From assembly GCF_900188245.1 (NCBI RefSeq), contig NZ_FZOK01000014.1, positions 1 through 64,000 of the forward strand: DNA of 64,000 nt, written 5' to 3'. Every line of letters begins with the position of its first letter. Within the stretch, counting starts at the first letter, position 1. The notes beneath the pieces are model-generated. The model was not told where the DNA came from. It searched no databases and saw only the letters and a list, made by a program, of their open reading frames with translations. This DNA is from Belliella buryatensis. GTDB taxonomy: Bacteria; Bacteroidota; Bacteroidia; Cytophagales; Cyclobacteriaceae. The translations under genes and the position numbers were made by a program. Of the stretch, positions 8,031-16,702 are shown piece by piece.

Positions 8031-8591
8031 TCAACTCATAGAGTTGTCAATTTTCTCTCTCAGCATTCCTAAAAATACCTCCCTTTCATGAACCACAAAA
8101 TCATGTTGCTCTCCGCCCTTAGTTTGAAGTCTCACTCCATTATCTATAAGTCCTCCCGTCTTTCTAGCTATACATGAAAGTATATCCTCGTAAGGAAAAT
8201 CCTTTTGGCCTTTTTGAATATTGAATTTATGTCCCTTGAAAATGAGCTTTTTATTTGTCAAAAACACTTGCCCTCCTACTCCTTCAATACCACGAAATAA
8301 ATTTGCCGCTTGCACGTATTCTATTTTCTCATCTATTTCAAGTGAAGGTGTGATTGAGTCTACTAGCTTCTCGAACATAGGGGCACCTATCCACTCCATC
8401 AAAATTGGAAAACCAACACCAAATACTCCACCAAAGAAAATCCCCATAAAAACCAACTCTTCGGCCGACTTGACTTCTCCTCCAAAGATCAAGTCAATCA
8501 AAAAGAGAGAGAAGGAATAAACAACACCTGAAGTAATTGCAAAAACAAGTCGTTGTTTCAAATTCAAGTTAAATGTAACGTTCTTCATCAT
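8031..8591 (-). CDS. Membrane protein with GRAM/PH-like C-terminal domain
   Basis: A 186-residue protein. Two hydrophobic segments lie at about 15-37 and 47-68. From about 93 the segment VQAANLFRGIEGVGGQVFLTNKKLIFKGHKF, read in shorter pieces, has the strand pattern of a GRAM/bacterial PH-like domain: a turn, VFLTNKKLIF, then PYEDILSC and GVRLQTKGGEQHDFVV. Such domains bind membrane surfaces or proteins. The upstream gene also combines membrane helices with a PH-like domain, suggesting a functional pair. Two adjacent ATG codons (8591, 8588) both serve as a plausible start. No named orthologue is known to me. Confidence 0.65.
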   Translation of the reverse strand: MMKNVTFNLNLKQRLVFAITSGVVYSFSLFLIDLIFGGEVKSAEELVFMGIFFGGVFGVGFPILMEWIGAPMFEKLVDSITPSLEIDEKIEYVQAANLFRGIEGVGGQVFLTNKKLIFKGHKFNIQKGQKDFPYEDILSCIARKTGGLIDNGVRLQTKGGEQHDFVVHEREVFLGMLREKIDNSMS

Positions 8592-8696
8592 AAGTATCTT
8601 TAATGGATTAAAATCTATACCCGACCCTCAAATGTAAATCGATAGTGGGTCTACCGTCATTCTAAATAAAACTCGTACTCTTAAATTTTACTTTTC

Positions 8697-9485
8697 CTAT
8701 TTTATAGAGTTACCATTATTAATATCCATCATTGCTTGGACGGCTTTATAAATCAGCTCTGTTTTTTCCTTCTCTTTGAAATTGATAATAATAGTTTCTC
8801 TTTCAAGTGTGGTTATTTTCAAAAAAGGGCCCCTTCTAGAATGAATCAACAAGCGCGTTTTCCCTATGTCTTCCACATTAAAAAAGCCCTTTTTAACTTG
8901 ACTAAGTCCTAAGCCATTTGTACGAGCCTTGATAGCGGGATCTTTCAGTAAAAGCTCCACAGATTCGATTGCTTCAGTTTTCAATTCAAATCCATAAGCC
9001 CCTGAAAATTTCAATCGCTCATTGTTTAACTCATAGCCCGAAGGAATCACACCATAAACTATACTTCCAAAAGCAAAAACTAAAACTATAACAGTAAAGA
9101 CCACTTTAAATCGAGAATCAACGAGTTTCTCCTTATTGTGATCGTACTTTCTAGCCTTCCATACAATCAAGGCAACACCCATCAAAATAATTCCTGGAAC
9201 AAAATAACTCAATACAGAAGCTAACTCAAGCCACTTCAATACATAATGTCCTACGATCACCAAAGCCCCCAACAACACAAGAGCGTTGCTCATAAAAGTA
9301 GATAAGCCTTCAATATCTACATTTTCCTTTTGCCTTTGCGACATGGTATTATAGCCAGCAATTAGATTTGGAAAGGCTTTTACCAAGAAGCCAAAGGCAA
9401 TTAAAATTAAGGCAGTAATGATCATAAGATAGACTGTTTTTTTAACTAACAAATTTATTGAAACTACACTTTTTTTAGAAATCAT
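8697..9485 (-). CDS. Membrane protein with bacterial PH-like domain
   Basis: A 262-residue protein with about four transmembrane helices in residues 10-155 and a C-terminal domain of about 100 residues. The latter starts YELNNERLKFSGAYGFEL and continues AIESVELL, LLIHSRRGPFLKI and ETIIINFKEKEKTELIY, which fits the bacterial PH-like fold. I chose the ATG at 9485; the codon before it is TTG. It is upstream of the GRAM-like gene on the same strand, and both likely act at the inner membrane. Function unknown. Confidence 0.65.
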   Translation of the reverse strand: MISKKSVVSINLLVKKTVYLMIITALILIAFGFLVKAFPNLIAGYNTMSQRQKENVDIEGLSTFMSNALVLLGALVIVGHYVLKWLELASVLSYFVPGIILMGVALIVWKARKYDHNKEKLVDSRFKVVFTVIVLVFAFGSIVYGVIPSGYELNNERLKFSGAYGFELKTEAIESVELLLKDPAIKARTNGLGLSQVKKGFFNVEDIGKTRLLIHSRRGPFLKITTLERETIIINFKEKEKTELIYKAVQAMMDINNGNSIK

Positions 9486-9518
9486 CAAACTATAACTCTA
9501 ACTTCAGAAAATTGGAAT

Positions 9519-9547
9519 AAAAAAACCGAGCATCTCTGCCCGGCTTT
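9519..9547 (-). terminator. Terminator of icd
   Basis: On the minus strand CCGGGCA, loop GAGA and TGCTCGG (9543 down to 9526, one G-T pair) are followed by a run of T residues. It lies 39 bases after the icd stop and before the PH-like gene. Confidence 0.8.
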
Positions 9548-9585
9548 AATTTTCTAATCTTGAAAATTTTCAATCTTCAATCACT

Positions 9586-11040
9586 TTACTCTCCTTGAGC
9601 CAAGCTATAACCTCTCTCTCCATCGAAGGTATACAGGTGTTCTGTCTTGATAAAGTCAAAACCAAGTTCCTTGATCTGACGAAGTAGTTCCAATACATCT
9701 TCATGGCTAATGGTGCTTTGATCGGCGGTTTTGAATCTACATCTCCAGTGGTCTGTACAGAATGTTTCCGGCTGACCATCAGGATATACTTTCACTCCTC
9801 TATTGGTGATCAGGTGAAGTTTCAGTCCATTCGCATCTGCTTTTCTGAGGCCTTCGCCAATCACATCTGGATTTCGTCCTGCTTCATCCCAATCGATGAA
9901 AACATCCACACCTACAAGTTCCTTCTTAGCCTTAGTCACAGGCTTCAGCTGTATATTGATCGGCGAATTATCAGATTTATCAAAACTTACTGGAGCCATA
10001 TTGCTAGGTATTTGACCTAATCTTGCAATGACAGCATCAGCGAAGGACTGAGTACCGGCTTTCTCTTTGGATATTCCTTCTTGGTAGATATCACCAGTAT
10101 GAATTCCATCCTCAAGAGTTTTCATCCATGCATTGGCAACTTTCTCAGCTACTTCTGGCTGTCCAATGTGGACCAACATAGAAATCGCACCATTTAATAA
10201 ACCTGATGGATTGGCCATATCCATGCCAGCAATATCTGGAGCCGAACCATGTATTGCTTCAAACATGGCTACTTCCGCACCGACATTAGCAGAACCTCCT
10301 AGACCAACGGAACCAGTCACCTGCGCTGCAATATCAGAGATAATATCTCCATATAAGTTCAAGGTCACGATCACATCAAAAATCTCTGGTCTCTCTGCAA
10401 TCAAAGCAGACCCAATATCTATGATTTTGTGGTCAGTTTCAATTTCTGGATATTCCTTAGCAATCTGATCAAATATCTTATGAAAAAGTCCATCACTCAA
10501 TTTCATGATGTTGTCTTTTGTCATACAGGTTACTTTCTTCCTGTTGTATTTTTTAGCGTACTCGAAAGCATATCTAATGATCTTCTCTGAGCCTGGTTGA
10601 GAGATCAATTTCAAAGTTTGATATACTTCTTCTGTCTGCCTATGCTCTATACCAGCATAAAGATCCTCTTCATTTTCTCTGATAATGACCATATCAGTCT
10701 TAGGAAAGTGTGTCTTCACAAATGGTGAGTAAGCCTTACAAGGTCTTACATTAGCAAAAAGTCCAAAAGATTTTCTGGTAGTCACATTCAAACTTTTGAA
10801 TCCTCCACCCTGAGGCGTGGTGATCGGAGACTTCAAAAATACTTTGGTCTCTCTCAAAGAATCAAATGCTTTGGGTTCCATTCCAGAACTGATACCTTTC
10901 AAATATACCTGTTCGCCGATTTCGATCACATCGTATTCCAGTTGAGCGCCAGCAGCTTCCAGTATTCTGAGAGTAGCTTTCATGATCTCTGGACCGATCC
11001 CATCTCCATAGGCTACGGTAATTTTTCTTTTTGATGACAT
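9586..11040 (-). CDS. icd: NADP-dependent isocitrate dehydrogenase
   Basis: Oxidatively decarboxylates isocitrate to 2-oxoglutarate in the TCA cycle. The 484-residue protein starts MSSKRKITVAYGDGIGPEIM; upstream in-frame residues to 11088 look unlike the family, so I chose the ATG at 11040. Substrate-binding segments include SLNVTTRKSFGLFANVRPCKAY and the metal-binding NLYGDIISDIAAQ (aspartates near residue 253). EAIHGSAPDIAG and NPSGLLNGA form the cofactor loop. The extra C-terminal domain of about 130 residues (from DVFIDWDEAGRNPDVIGE) is the mark of the long Thermus-type enzymes. It is divergent from the crotonase gene. NADP preference is inferred from family. Confidence 0.94.
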   Translation of the reverse strand: MSSKRKITVAYGDGIGPEIMKATLRILEAAGAQLEYDVIEIGEQVYLKGISSGMEPKAFDSLRETKVFLKSPITTPQGGGFKSLNVTTRKSFGLFANVRPCKAYSPFVKTHFPKTDMVIIRENEEDLYAGIEHRQTEEVYQTLKLISQPGSEKIIRYAFEYAKKYNRKKVTCMTKDNIMKLSDGLFHKIFDQIAKEYPEIETDHKIIDIGSALIAERPEIFDVIVTLNLYGDIISDIAAQVTGSVGLGGSANVGAEVAMFEAIHGSAPDIAGMDMANPSGLLNGAISMLVHIGQPEVAEKVANAWMKTLEDGIHTGDIYQEGISKEKAGTQSFADAVIARLGQIPSNMAPVSFDKSDNSPINIQLKPVTKAKKELVGVDVFIDWDEAGRNPDVIGEGLRKADANGLKLHLITNRGVKVYPDGQPETFCTDHWRCRFKTADQSTISHEDVLELLRQIKELGFDFIKTEHLYTFDGERGYSLAQGE

Positions 11041-11076
11041 ATATGTTGTATATTTAGTTGAATATTCTGACTGGGA

Positions 11077-11084
11077 CAAAAATA
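11077..11084 (-). promoter_or_regulatory. Possible -7 box of icd
   Basis: On the minus strand this reads TATTTTTG, a fit to TAnnTTTG, 36 bases before the chosen icd start. No exact -33 TTG was found. Confidence 0.4.
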
Positions 11085-11213
11085 GCAAAAAAAGGCTGAA
11101 ATCAGGGGGTAAACCTATTATAAATTAGCATAATACCTGTCATATGTGAAGAGCGGTCATAGGGCTAGATTCTCACGCTAGATCAATGATATGCGTATTT
11201 TCCGGCCAAATAC

Positions 11214-11244
11214 TTTGGGATTGAAAGTGCTACTTGTATATTTG
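11214..11244 (+). promoter_or_regulatory. Promoter of the enoyl-CoA hydratase gene
   Basis: TTTG (11214-11217), a 19-base spacer, then TATATTTG (11237-11244): an exact Bacteroidota sigma-A type promoter, with the ATG 23 bases after the -7 box. Confidence 0.8.
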
Positions 11245-11267
11245 ATTCCAAACATTCACCAAAAAAC

Positions 11268-12053
11268 ATGGCTGAACAAAAAAATATTCTTTCTGAAGAA
11301 AAAGATGGGATCCTCTATCTCACAATTAATAGAGAATCTAAACTTAACGCCCTCAACTTTGACACCCTGGAAGAAATCAGGAATATTTTTTATGAAGTCG
11401 TAGACAATAAAGAAATCAAAGGCGTAATTATAACTGGCTCAGGCGAAAAAGCATTTATTGCAGGAGCTGATATCAGTGAAATCGCAGAGCTCAACGAACT
11501 CAATGCTCGGAAATTTGCTGAAAATGGACAAGATGTTTTCAGCTTAATTGAAAACTGCCACAAACCCGTCATCGCTGTAATCAATGGCTTTGCCCTTGGC
11601 GGTGGCTGTGAATTGGCAATGGCCTGTCACATGCGTGTGGCTGCTGCCAATGCTAAATTTGGTCAACCTGAGGTCAATCTAGGCATCATCCCAGGCTACG
11701 GAGGAACCCAAAGACTTACCTACCTAGTCGGGCGTGGCAAAGCCAATGAGCTGATGATGACTGGTGACATGATCGGGGCAGAAGAAGCCAAAAGTCTCGG
11801 ACTTGTTAATCATGTTTTAGCTACCAAAGCAGATGCCTTAGATAGAGCAGAAGAAATATTGAAAAAAATCATGACTAAAGCTCCTTTGGCCATCGGCATG
11901 ATAGTAGACTGTGTCAATTCTGTTTACAATAGAGAAGAAAATGGCTATCAAACCGAAGCTAACAGCTTTGCCCGTTGTGTCAAATCGGGTGACTACAAAG
12001 AAGGAACTACAGCTTTCCTCGAAAAGAGAAAACCAATCTTCAAAGGGGAGTAA
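11268..12053 (+). CDS. Enoyl-CoA hydratase/isomerase family protein
   Basis: A 261-residue crotonase-fold enzyme, probably hydrating short-chain enoyl-CoA or 3-hydroxyacyl-CoA intermediates. The oxyanion-hole segments are clear: AFIAGADISEIAEL (about 64-77) and NGFALGGGCELAMACHMRVA (about 105-124). Both catalytic glutamates of hydratases are present, in GGGCELA and in GQPEVNLGIIPGYGGTQRL. The C-terminal FLEKRKPIFKG is the usual hydratase ending. It is the first gene of the long rightward run, with an exact promoter and its own terminator overlapping the stop codon. Exact substrate (beta-oxidation or butyrate pathway) is uncertain. Confidence 0.92.
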   Translation: MAEQKNILSEEKDGILYLTINRESKLNALNFDTLEEIRNIFYEVVDNKEIKGVIITGSGEKAFIAGADISEIAELNELNARKFAENGQDVFSLIENCHKPVIAVINGFALGGGCELAMACHMRVAAANAKFGQPEVNLGIIPGYGGTQRLTYLVGRGKANELMMTGDMIGAEEAKSLGLVNHVLATKADALDRAEEILKKIMTKAPLAIGMIVDCVNSVYNREENGYQTEANSFARCVKSGDYKEGTTAFLEKRKPIFKGE

Positions 12054-12068
12054 TTCCCCTTTTTTCTT
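12042..12068 (+). terminator. Terminator overlapping the crotonase stop
   Basis: AAAGGGGA (12042-12049) and TCCCCTTT (12055-12062) form an eight-pair stem around GTAAT, followed by TTTC and more T residues. The stop codon is inside the loop. The flippase gene begins nine bases later. Confidence 0.75.
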
Positions 12069-12076
12069 TTTCTAGA

Positions 12077-13588
12077 ATGGGTCAACTGAAAAAACTTGCC
12101 GGGCAAACGGCTATCTACGGCATTAGCAGCATTCTGGGAAGGACGATAAATTTTTTACTCCTCCCTCTATATATCGTCTATCTTGACAAGGAAGCACTTG
12201 GATCATTTACGAACATCTATGCCCTGATTGCCTTCCTCAATGTGCTCTTTACTTATGGAATGGAGACGACTTTCTTTCGCTTTTATACTGGAAAAGGATT
12301 GGACCAAAAGAAAGTTTACGCACAAGTCCAATCTCTATTACTACTTACCTCTTTTGGACTTGGATCAATTATTTTCATGTCGGCAGAGCAGTTGAGTATT
12401 TGGCTAGATTATGAAGGCAAAGCCTACCTTTTTCAATGGGTTGCTGGTATTCTAACCATAGACGCTATTTTGGCTGTACCATATGCCAAACTACGGGTTG
12501 AGAACAAAGCACTTCAATTTGCTCTTTCTAAGTTAACCAACATCCTTTTCAATGTAGGATTCAATATTCTCCTAATCGCTGTAAGCTATCATATTTGGAA
12601 TGGAGATTACTGGATAGGATTACAGGAGTTAGTCAATAGCTATTATCACCCTGACTGGGGCTTTGAATACATTCTGCTATCCAATCTGATAGCAAATGCG
12701 CTGATGATTCCTATCCTGCTATATCTTTCAGGCACATTTAGGTTCCAATTAGACTTATCATTTTTAAAGCCCATGTGGAAATACTCCATCCCCTTGCTTT
12801 TCATGGGTCTTGCAGGAGTGACCAACGAGGTGTTTTCCAGATGGCTCTTTGAATATGTCATTCCTGATGGGTTCTACTTTGGCTTGACAGCTAGGGAAGC
12901 AGGCGGGCTTTTTGGTGCCAATTTTAGATTGGCTATTTTTATGAGTCTGATTATTCAAGCGTTCAAATTTGCCGCAGAACCATTTTTCTTCAACCAAGCT
13001 GCTGATAAAAACAGCCCTGAACTTTTCGCCAAGGTTATGCATGCTTTTGTGATATTTTGTTCAGCTCTGATGATCGTAGTTTCCGTCAATTTGGACTTGA
13101 TAGGCAAAGTCATCTTAGTAGAACAAGCCTATATAGATGTCATGTATATTGTCCCTGTCTTATTATTAGGTTATTTGTTTTTAGGCATTTATTTCAATTT
13201 GAGCATATGGTTCAAGCTCACCGACCATACCAAATACAGCTTCTACTTTACATTATTGGGAGCTATGATTACTATTGCTACCATTTTGATTTTAGTGCCA
13301 AAAATCGGGTTTATGGGAGCAGCTTTGAGCACCTTACTTTGTTATTTGATCATGTCTGCTGCATGTTATATCTATGGTCAAAAATTCTTCCCTATCCCAT
13401 ATCAAACAGGAAAAGCTATCCTCTATATCGTTGCCGCTACCGCTTTGAGTTATGCAGGCTTTTATTTAGAGTCTAATTATGCTGTACTCCAATTTATCTT
13501 CAGAAACTTGATGGCAGTTCCTTTTCTTATTTTAATTTTACTGCTTGAAAAAGAGCAGATTTCTAATTACATAAAAAACAGGAGATAA
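12077..13588 (+). CDS. Wzx/MATE-like lipid-linked oligosaccharide flippase
   Basis: A 503-residue integral inner-membrane protein with about 12-14 hydrophobic helices. It begins MGQLKKLAGQTAIYGISSILGRTINFLLLP, in which residues 5-30 match the polysaccharide biosynthesis (Wzx/RfbX, MOP superfamily) N-terminus, and continues with the YGMETTFFRFY segment. Such proteins move lipid-linked sugars across the inner membrane. No polymer-synthesis genes adjoin it; the next genes are dut and an envelope cluster, so its substrate is unknown and a role in a basic envelope step (for example lipid II-like) cannot be excluded. Confidence 0.85.
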   Translation: MGQLKKLAGQTAIYGISSILGRTINFLLLPLYIVYLDKEALGSFTNIYALIAFLNVLFTYGMETTFFRFYTGKGLDQKKVYAQVQSLLLLTSFGLGSIIFMSAEQLSIWLDYEGKAYLFQWVAGILTIDAILAVPYAKLRVENKALQFALSKLTNILFNVGFNILLIAVSYHIWNGDYWIGLQELVNSYYHPDWGFEYILLSNLIANALMIPILLYLSGTFRFQLDLSFLKPMWKYSIPLLFMGLAGVTNEVFSRWLFEYVIPDGFYFGLTAREAGGLFGANFRLAIFMSLIIQAFKFAAEPFFFNQAADKNSPELFAKVMHAFVIFCSALMIVVSVNLDLIGKVILVEQAYIDVMYIVPVLLLGYLFLGIYFNLSIWFKLTDHTKYSFYFTLLGAMITIATILILVPKIGFMGAALSTLLCYLIMSAACYIYGQKFFPIPYQTGKAILYIVAATALSYAGFYLESNYAVLQFIFRNLMAVPFLILILLLEKEQISNYIKNRR

Positions 13589-13614
13589 CCCTATTCTTGG
13601 ATGAGTAAGAAAAA

Positions 13615-13634
13615 GTGGTCAATCAAATGACCAC
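13615..13634. repeat. Hairpin upstream of dut
   Basis: GTGGTCA, loop ATCAAA, TGACCAC: a perfect seven-pair stem ending 18 bases before the dut ATG. There is no T tract, so it is not an intrinsic terminator. It may be a leader structure or a regulator site. Confidence 0.45.
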
Positions 13635-13652
13635 AAGAATCAAACAAAAATT

Positions 13653-14087
13653 ATGAAAGTAAAAGTCATCAATCTATCCAAACATCCTTTACCCGCTTAT
13701 CAGACACCTCAATCAGCAGGCTTAGACCTTAGGGCCAATATTGATGAGCCTGTTACTTTAGGTTCCTTGGAACGGAAGCTCATTGGAACGGGGTTATTTG
13801 TAGAATTACCCCAAGGGTACGAAGCACAAATACGTCCCCGTTCCGGTTTGGCATTCAAGTATGGACTAACTGTTCTCAATAGCCCAGGCACTGTAGATGC
13901 GGATTACAGAGGAGAGGTAAAAGTCCTTTTGGTCAACTTATCCCATGAACCATTTACAATAGAAGATGGGGAAAGGATTGCACAGATGGTGATAAGCAAA
14001 CACGAACAGATCAGCTGGGAGGAAACTGATATGTTGTCAGACACAGAGAGAGGTACTGGAGGATACGGCAGCACAGGAAAATCGTAA
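13653..14087 (+). CDS. dut: dUTP diphosphatase
   Basis: Hydrolyses dUTP to dUMP and pyrophosphate, keeping uracil out of DNA and feeding dTMP synthesis. At 144 residues it is a normal trimeric dUTPase. All five family motifs are present in order: [46 protein letters not shown] and the C-terminal [10 protein letters not shown] arm. It lies between the flippase and the TPR gene in the same direction. Assignment is secure. Confidence 0.97.
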   Translation: MKVKVINLSKHPLPAYQTPQSAGLDLRANIDEPVTLGSLERKLIGTGLFVELPQGYEAQIRPRSGLAFKYGLTVLNSPGTVDADYRGEVKVLLVNLSHEPFTIEDGERIAQMVISKHEQISWEETDMLSDTERGTGGYGSTGKS

Positions 14088-14157
14088 TCACTTGCACCAA
14101 TTTGCCTTAATTCTCGTTACATAATCTGGCATAATGGCATTAGCTACTAAAAGGCAT

Positions 14158-14165
14158 TATGTTTG
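14158..14165 (+). promoter_or_regulatory. Possible -7 box before the TPR gene
   Basis: TATGTTTG fits TAnnTTTG. It lies downstream of an upstream in-frame ATG (14134) and 74 bases before the GTG at 14239, supporting the later start. A matching -33 TTG is not seen. Confidence 0.35.
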
Positions 14166-14238
14166 TAGATTGAATCAACAAAAATCAAGTCAAAAAAGGC
14201 TCTCCCCTATCAAGACCACATTCTATCAAAAAAAGCCA

Positions 14239-15969
14239 GTGAGAATTAAATCGATTATATTTATACTATTCTGTACAGGATTATTTTTGAGTACCGAACT
14301 CTTTGCGCAAGAAAAACTTTCGCGCAAAGAGCGTAAGCAAAAATTCCAAGAAACACAGACGAGCAGACTTTTCATCGAGGGTCAGAAGTACCTCATGCTA
14401 GAGGACTATGATCGTGCATATTTTTATTTTCAAAAAGCAAGAGATCTTTCTCCCGATCAGCCTGCAATCAACTTTAAAATTGCAGAAATTCTACTCAAAG
14501 CAAACAGAGTAGAAAGTGCACTAGAATACGGTATGCAAGCCGTAGAAGCAGACCCGGAGAACAAGTACTACAACCTGATGATGGCTGAGGTTTTCACCAA
14601 GCAAAGGCAACCCCTAAAGGCAGCAGAAATCCTCGAAAACCTAATGGAAAGCTCCGAAGGCAATCAAAACTATATTTTGGATTTGGCCTCTTTGTATTTG
14701 AATGCAGGTGAGTTTGATAAAGCATTGAAAGCATTGGATCAAGCAGAAGAGTACTTTGGTATAGTAGAGCAGCTAACTGTTCAAAAGCAGAGAATTTATC
14801 TTAGAAAAAATAACCTCGCCAAGGCAATAGAGGAAGGCGAAAAGCTCATAGAAGCACATCCAGGAAATTCTCAATATGTATTGGCATTGGTAGAGATTTA
14901 TTTTAACAATGGCAAAACCAATGAAGCTATTGCTTTGATAGATAAATCTCTTGAATCTTATCCTAATCAACCTGAACTTCAAATGGCTAGCTATGCACTA
15001 TACAAGGATTTGGGTAACCTGCAGAAATCAGAGGAATTGATCTTGACCGCATTTGCAAATCCAGATTTAGACGGAATGGTCAAAGCACAGGCATTTTCTG
15101 ATATTCTCCAGGAAATGAAAACCGAAAAGAGAGAACGAAAATTGGATGATTTGGAAAAACTCATGTTAGAAAATAATCCAAATGATGCTAGTGTATTGAC
15201 TGTGGTAGGAGACAGAAGACTTTTCAATGAAAATAAGTCAGAGGCACTATCGTACTACAAAAAGGCAATTGCTATCAAAAATGATAATCCGCAAGTTTTT
15301 CAAGGAATAATTACCATCATGTTTGAAAGGGGTGGAGATTTTGAGGAAATAGAAAAGTATACCATCATGGCTGTGGATGAATTTCCAGATCGAGCTGAAT
15401 TTTGGTTTTTTGATGGGACAGCCAAGTCCGCCCTTAAAAAAGGTGAAGAGGCAGAAGAATCTCTTTTAAAATCACTTGAAGTTAATCAAGGAAAAAATAA
15501 ACAACTGGTTCTTTTGGTCAATGGCCAATTGGGGGATGTATACCACAGCATTGGTAATAAAGATAAAGCTTTCGAAGCTTACGAGAAAGTATTGGCTGAA
15601 AATCCAAATGATGAGCATGTCTTGAATAACTACGCGTATTTCCTATCGCTTTCCAAAACTGATTTGGAAAAGGCAAAAAGTATGTCTGAGAAGCTGGTCA
15701 AAAGGTTCCCAAAAAATTCAACCTACCTAGATACCCATGCCTGGGTACTTTTTCAGTTGAAAGATTATGAAGGCGCTAAGAAATACATGGAAATGGCTCT
15801 GAACGAAGAAGATAACCCAAGCGGTGTAATGCTAGAGCATTACGGCGATATCCTGTATCATTTAGGTAATAGAAATGAAGCCATTGCCTACTGGAAAAAA
15901 GCTGAGGGAGGGGAAGAGACCACCGAACAGCTTTTAAGAAAAATCAAGGATCAGAAATATTATGACTAG
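14239..15969 (+). CDS. Exported tetratricopeptide-repeat protein
   Basis: A protein of about 576 residues made almost wholly of TPR repeats. From the GTG at 14239 it starts with a clean signal peptide (RIKSIIFILFCTGLFLSTELFAQ in pieces, ending AQ), which is why I prefer it to the ATG at 14134, which would put some 35 unusual residues in front. TPR-like units such as AYFYFQKARDLSPDQP, ALEYGMQAVEADPENK, ALSYYKKAIAIKND, AFEAYEKVLAENPND and AIAYWKKAE are spaced along the chain. It probably scaffolds periplasmic or outer-membrane complexes. It overlaps the DUF4292 lipoprotein gene by eight bases, so the two are coupled. Confidence 0.85.
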   Translation: MRIKSIIFILFCTGLFLSTELFAQEKLSRKERKQKFQETQTSRLFIEGQKYLMLEDYDRAYFYFQKARDLSPDQPAINFKIAEILLKANRVESALEYGMQAVEADPENKYYNLMMAEVFTKQRQPLKAAEILENLMESSEGNQNYILDLASLYLNAGEFDKALKALDQAEEYFGIVEQLTVQKQRIYLRKNNLAKAIEEGEKLIEAHPGNSQYVLALVEIYFNNGKTNEAIALIDKSLESYPNQPELQMASYALYKDLGNLQKSEELILTAFANPDLDGMVKAQAFSDILQEMKTEKRERKLDDLEKLMLENNPNDASVLTVVGDRRLFNENKSEALSYYKKAIAIKNDNPQVFQGIITIMFERGGDFEEIEKYTIMAVDEFPDRAEFWFFDGTAKSALKKGEEAEESLLKSLEVNQGKNKQLVLLVNGQLGDVYHSIGNKDKAFEAYEKVLAENPNDEHVLNNYAYFLSLSKTDLEKAKSMSEKLVKRFPKNSTYLDTHAWVLFQLKDYEGAKKYMEMALNEEDNPSGVMLEHYGDILYHLGNRNEAIAYWKKAEGGEETTEQLLRKIKDQKYYD

Positions 15970-16699
15970 AAAATTTTTAGGTGCTGTTTTATTATTGACT
16001 ATTCTATTGAGTGGCTGTGTCAAAAAACCTAACCTTTATACCTCTGATGAAGTCATGCAGGAATTTACTCCAGCTTATTTTGACTTCAACTACCTGAGTG
16101 CTAGAGCAAGAATCGTCATAGAAGAACCCAATGGAAAGACTACCAGAGGCACCTTAAATCTCCGTGCAAAAAAAGATAGTGTAATTTGGTTTAGTGTAAC
16201 ACCTGGACTTGGCATAGAAGCGCTCCGAGGAATTATTACTTCTGATAAAATTCGAATCAAGGATCGAATCAATGGTCAGGATATCAACATGAGTTATTTG
16301 GAATTTGAAGACCGATTTGGTCTCAAGCTATCTCTACAACTTTTCGAAAATCTCATCTACGCCAATATCCCAGAAGAATTCAGCTATAGAGATCGTCTGA
16401 TTAGAATTGGTAGAGCTTTTGAATTGACACAAGTAAGAGATGGGGTTCGATACCATTCCAGAGTGAGTACTACTATCGGTAAAGTAGAAGAACTGACCAG
16501 TAACTCCCTGTCCAACACAGGAGCATTACTGGCTAGTTTTCCTCTTTTCGAAGATGTCAATGGTCAACCATTTCCAAGCAAGGCATTATTGAAAATTTCC
16601 TTTAATTTGGATGGTGAAATGCAAAGCTCCATTATTCATATCGAAATGTCACGAATCGAAACATCAGACGAGCCGATCAGCTTCCCTTTCCAGTATTGA
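15962..16699 (+). CDS. DUF4292 family lipoprotein
   Basis: A 245-residue lipoprotein. The N-terminus MTRKFLGAVLLLTILLSGC carries a lipobox (LSGC, Cys19). The rest is beta-rich, with LSARARIVIEE, TLNLRAKKDSVIWFSVTPGLGIEALR and a later LLKISFNLDGEMQ, as in the DUF4292 family, which resembles LolA/LolB-type lipoprotein carriers in fold (family knowledge, moderate certainty). It lies between the TPR gene (eight-base overlap) and the EnvC-like gene (three-base gap), so the three probably form one operon. A role in outer-membrane lipoprotein handling is plausible but unproven. Confidence 0.85.
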   Translation: MTRKFLGAVLLLTILLSGCVKKPNLYTSDEVMQEFTPAYFDFNYLSARARIVIEEPNGKTTRGTLNLRAKKDSVIWFSVTPGLGIEALRGIITSDKIRIKDRINGQDINMSYLEFEDRFGLKLSLQLFENLIYANIPEEFSYRDRLIRIGRAFELTQVRDGVRYHSRVSTTIGKVEELTSNSLSNTGALLASFPLFEDVNGQPFPSKALLKISFNLDGEMQSSIIHIEMSRIETSDEPISFPFQY

Positions 16700-16702
16700 T
16701 CA

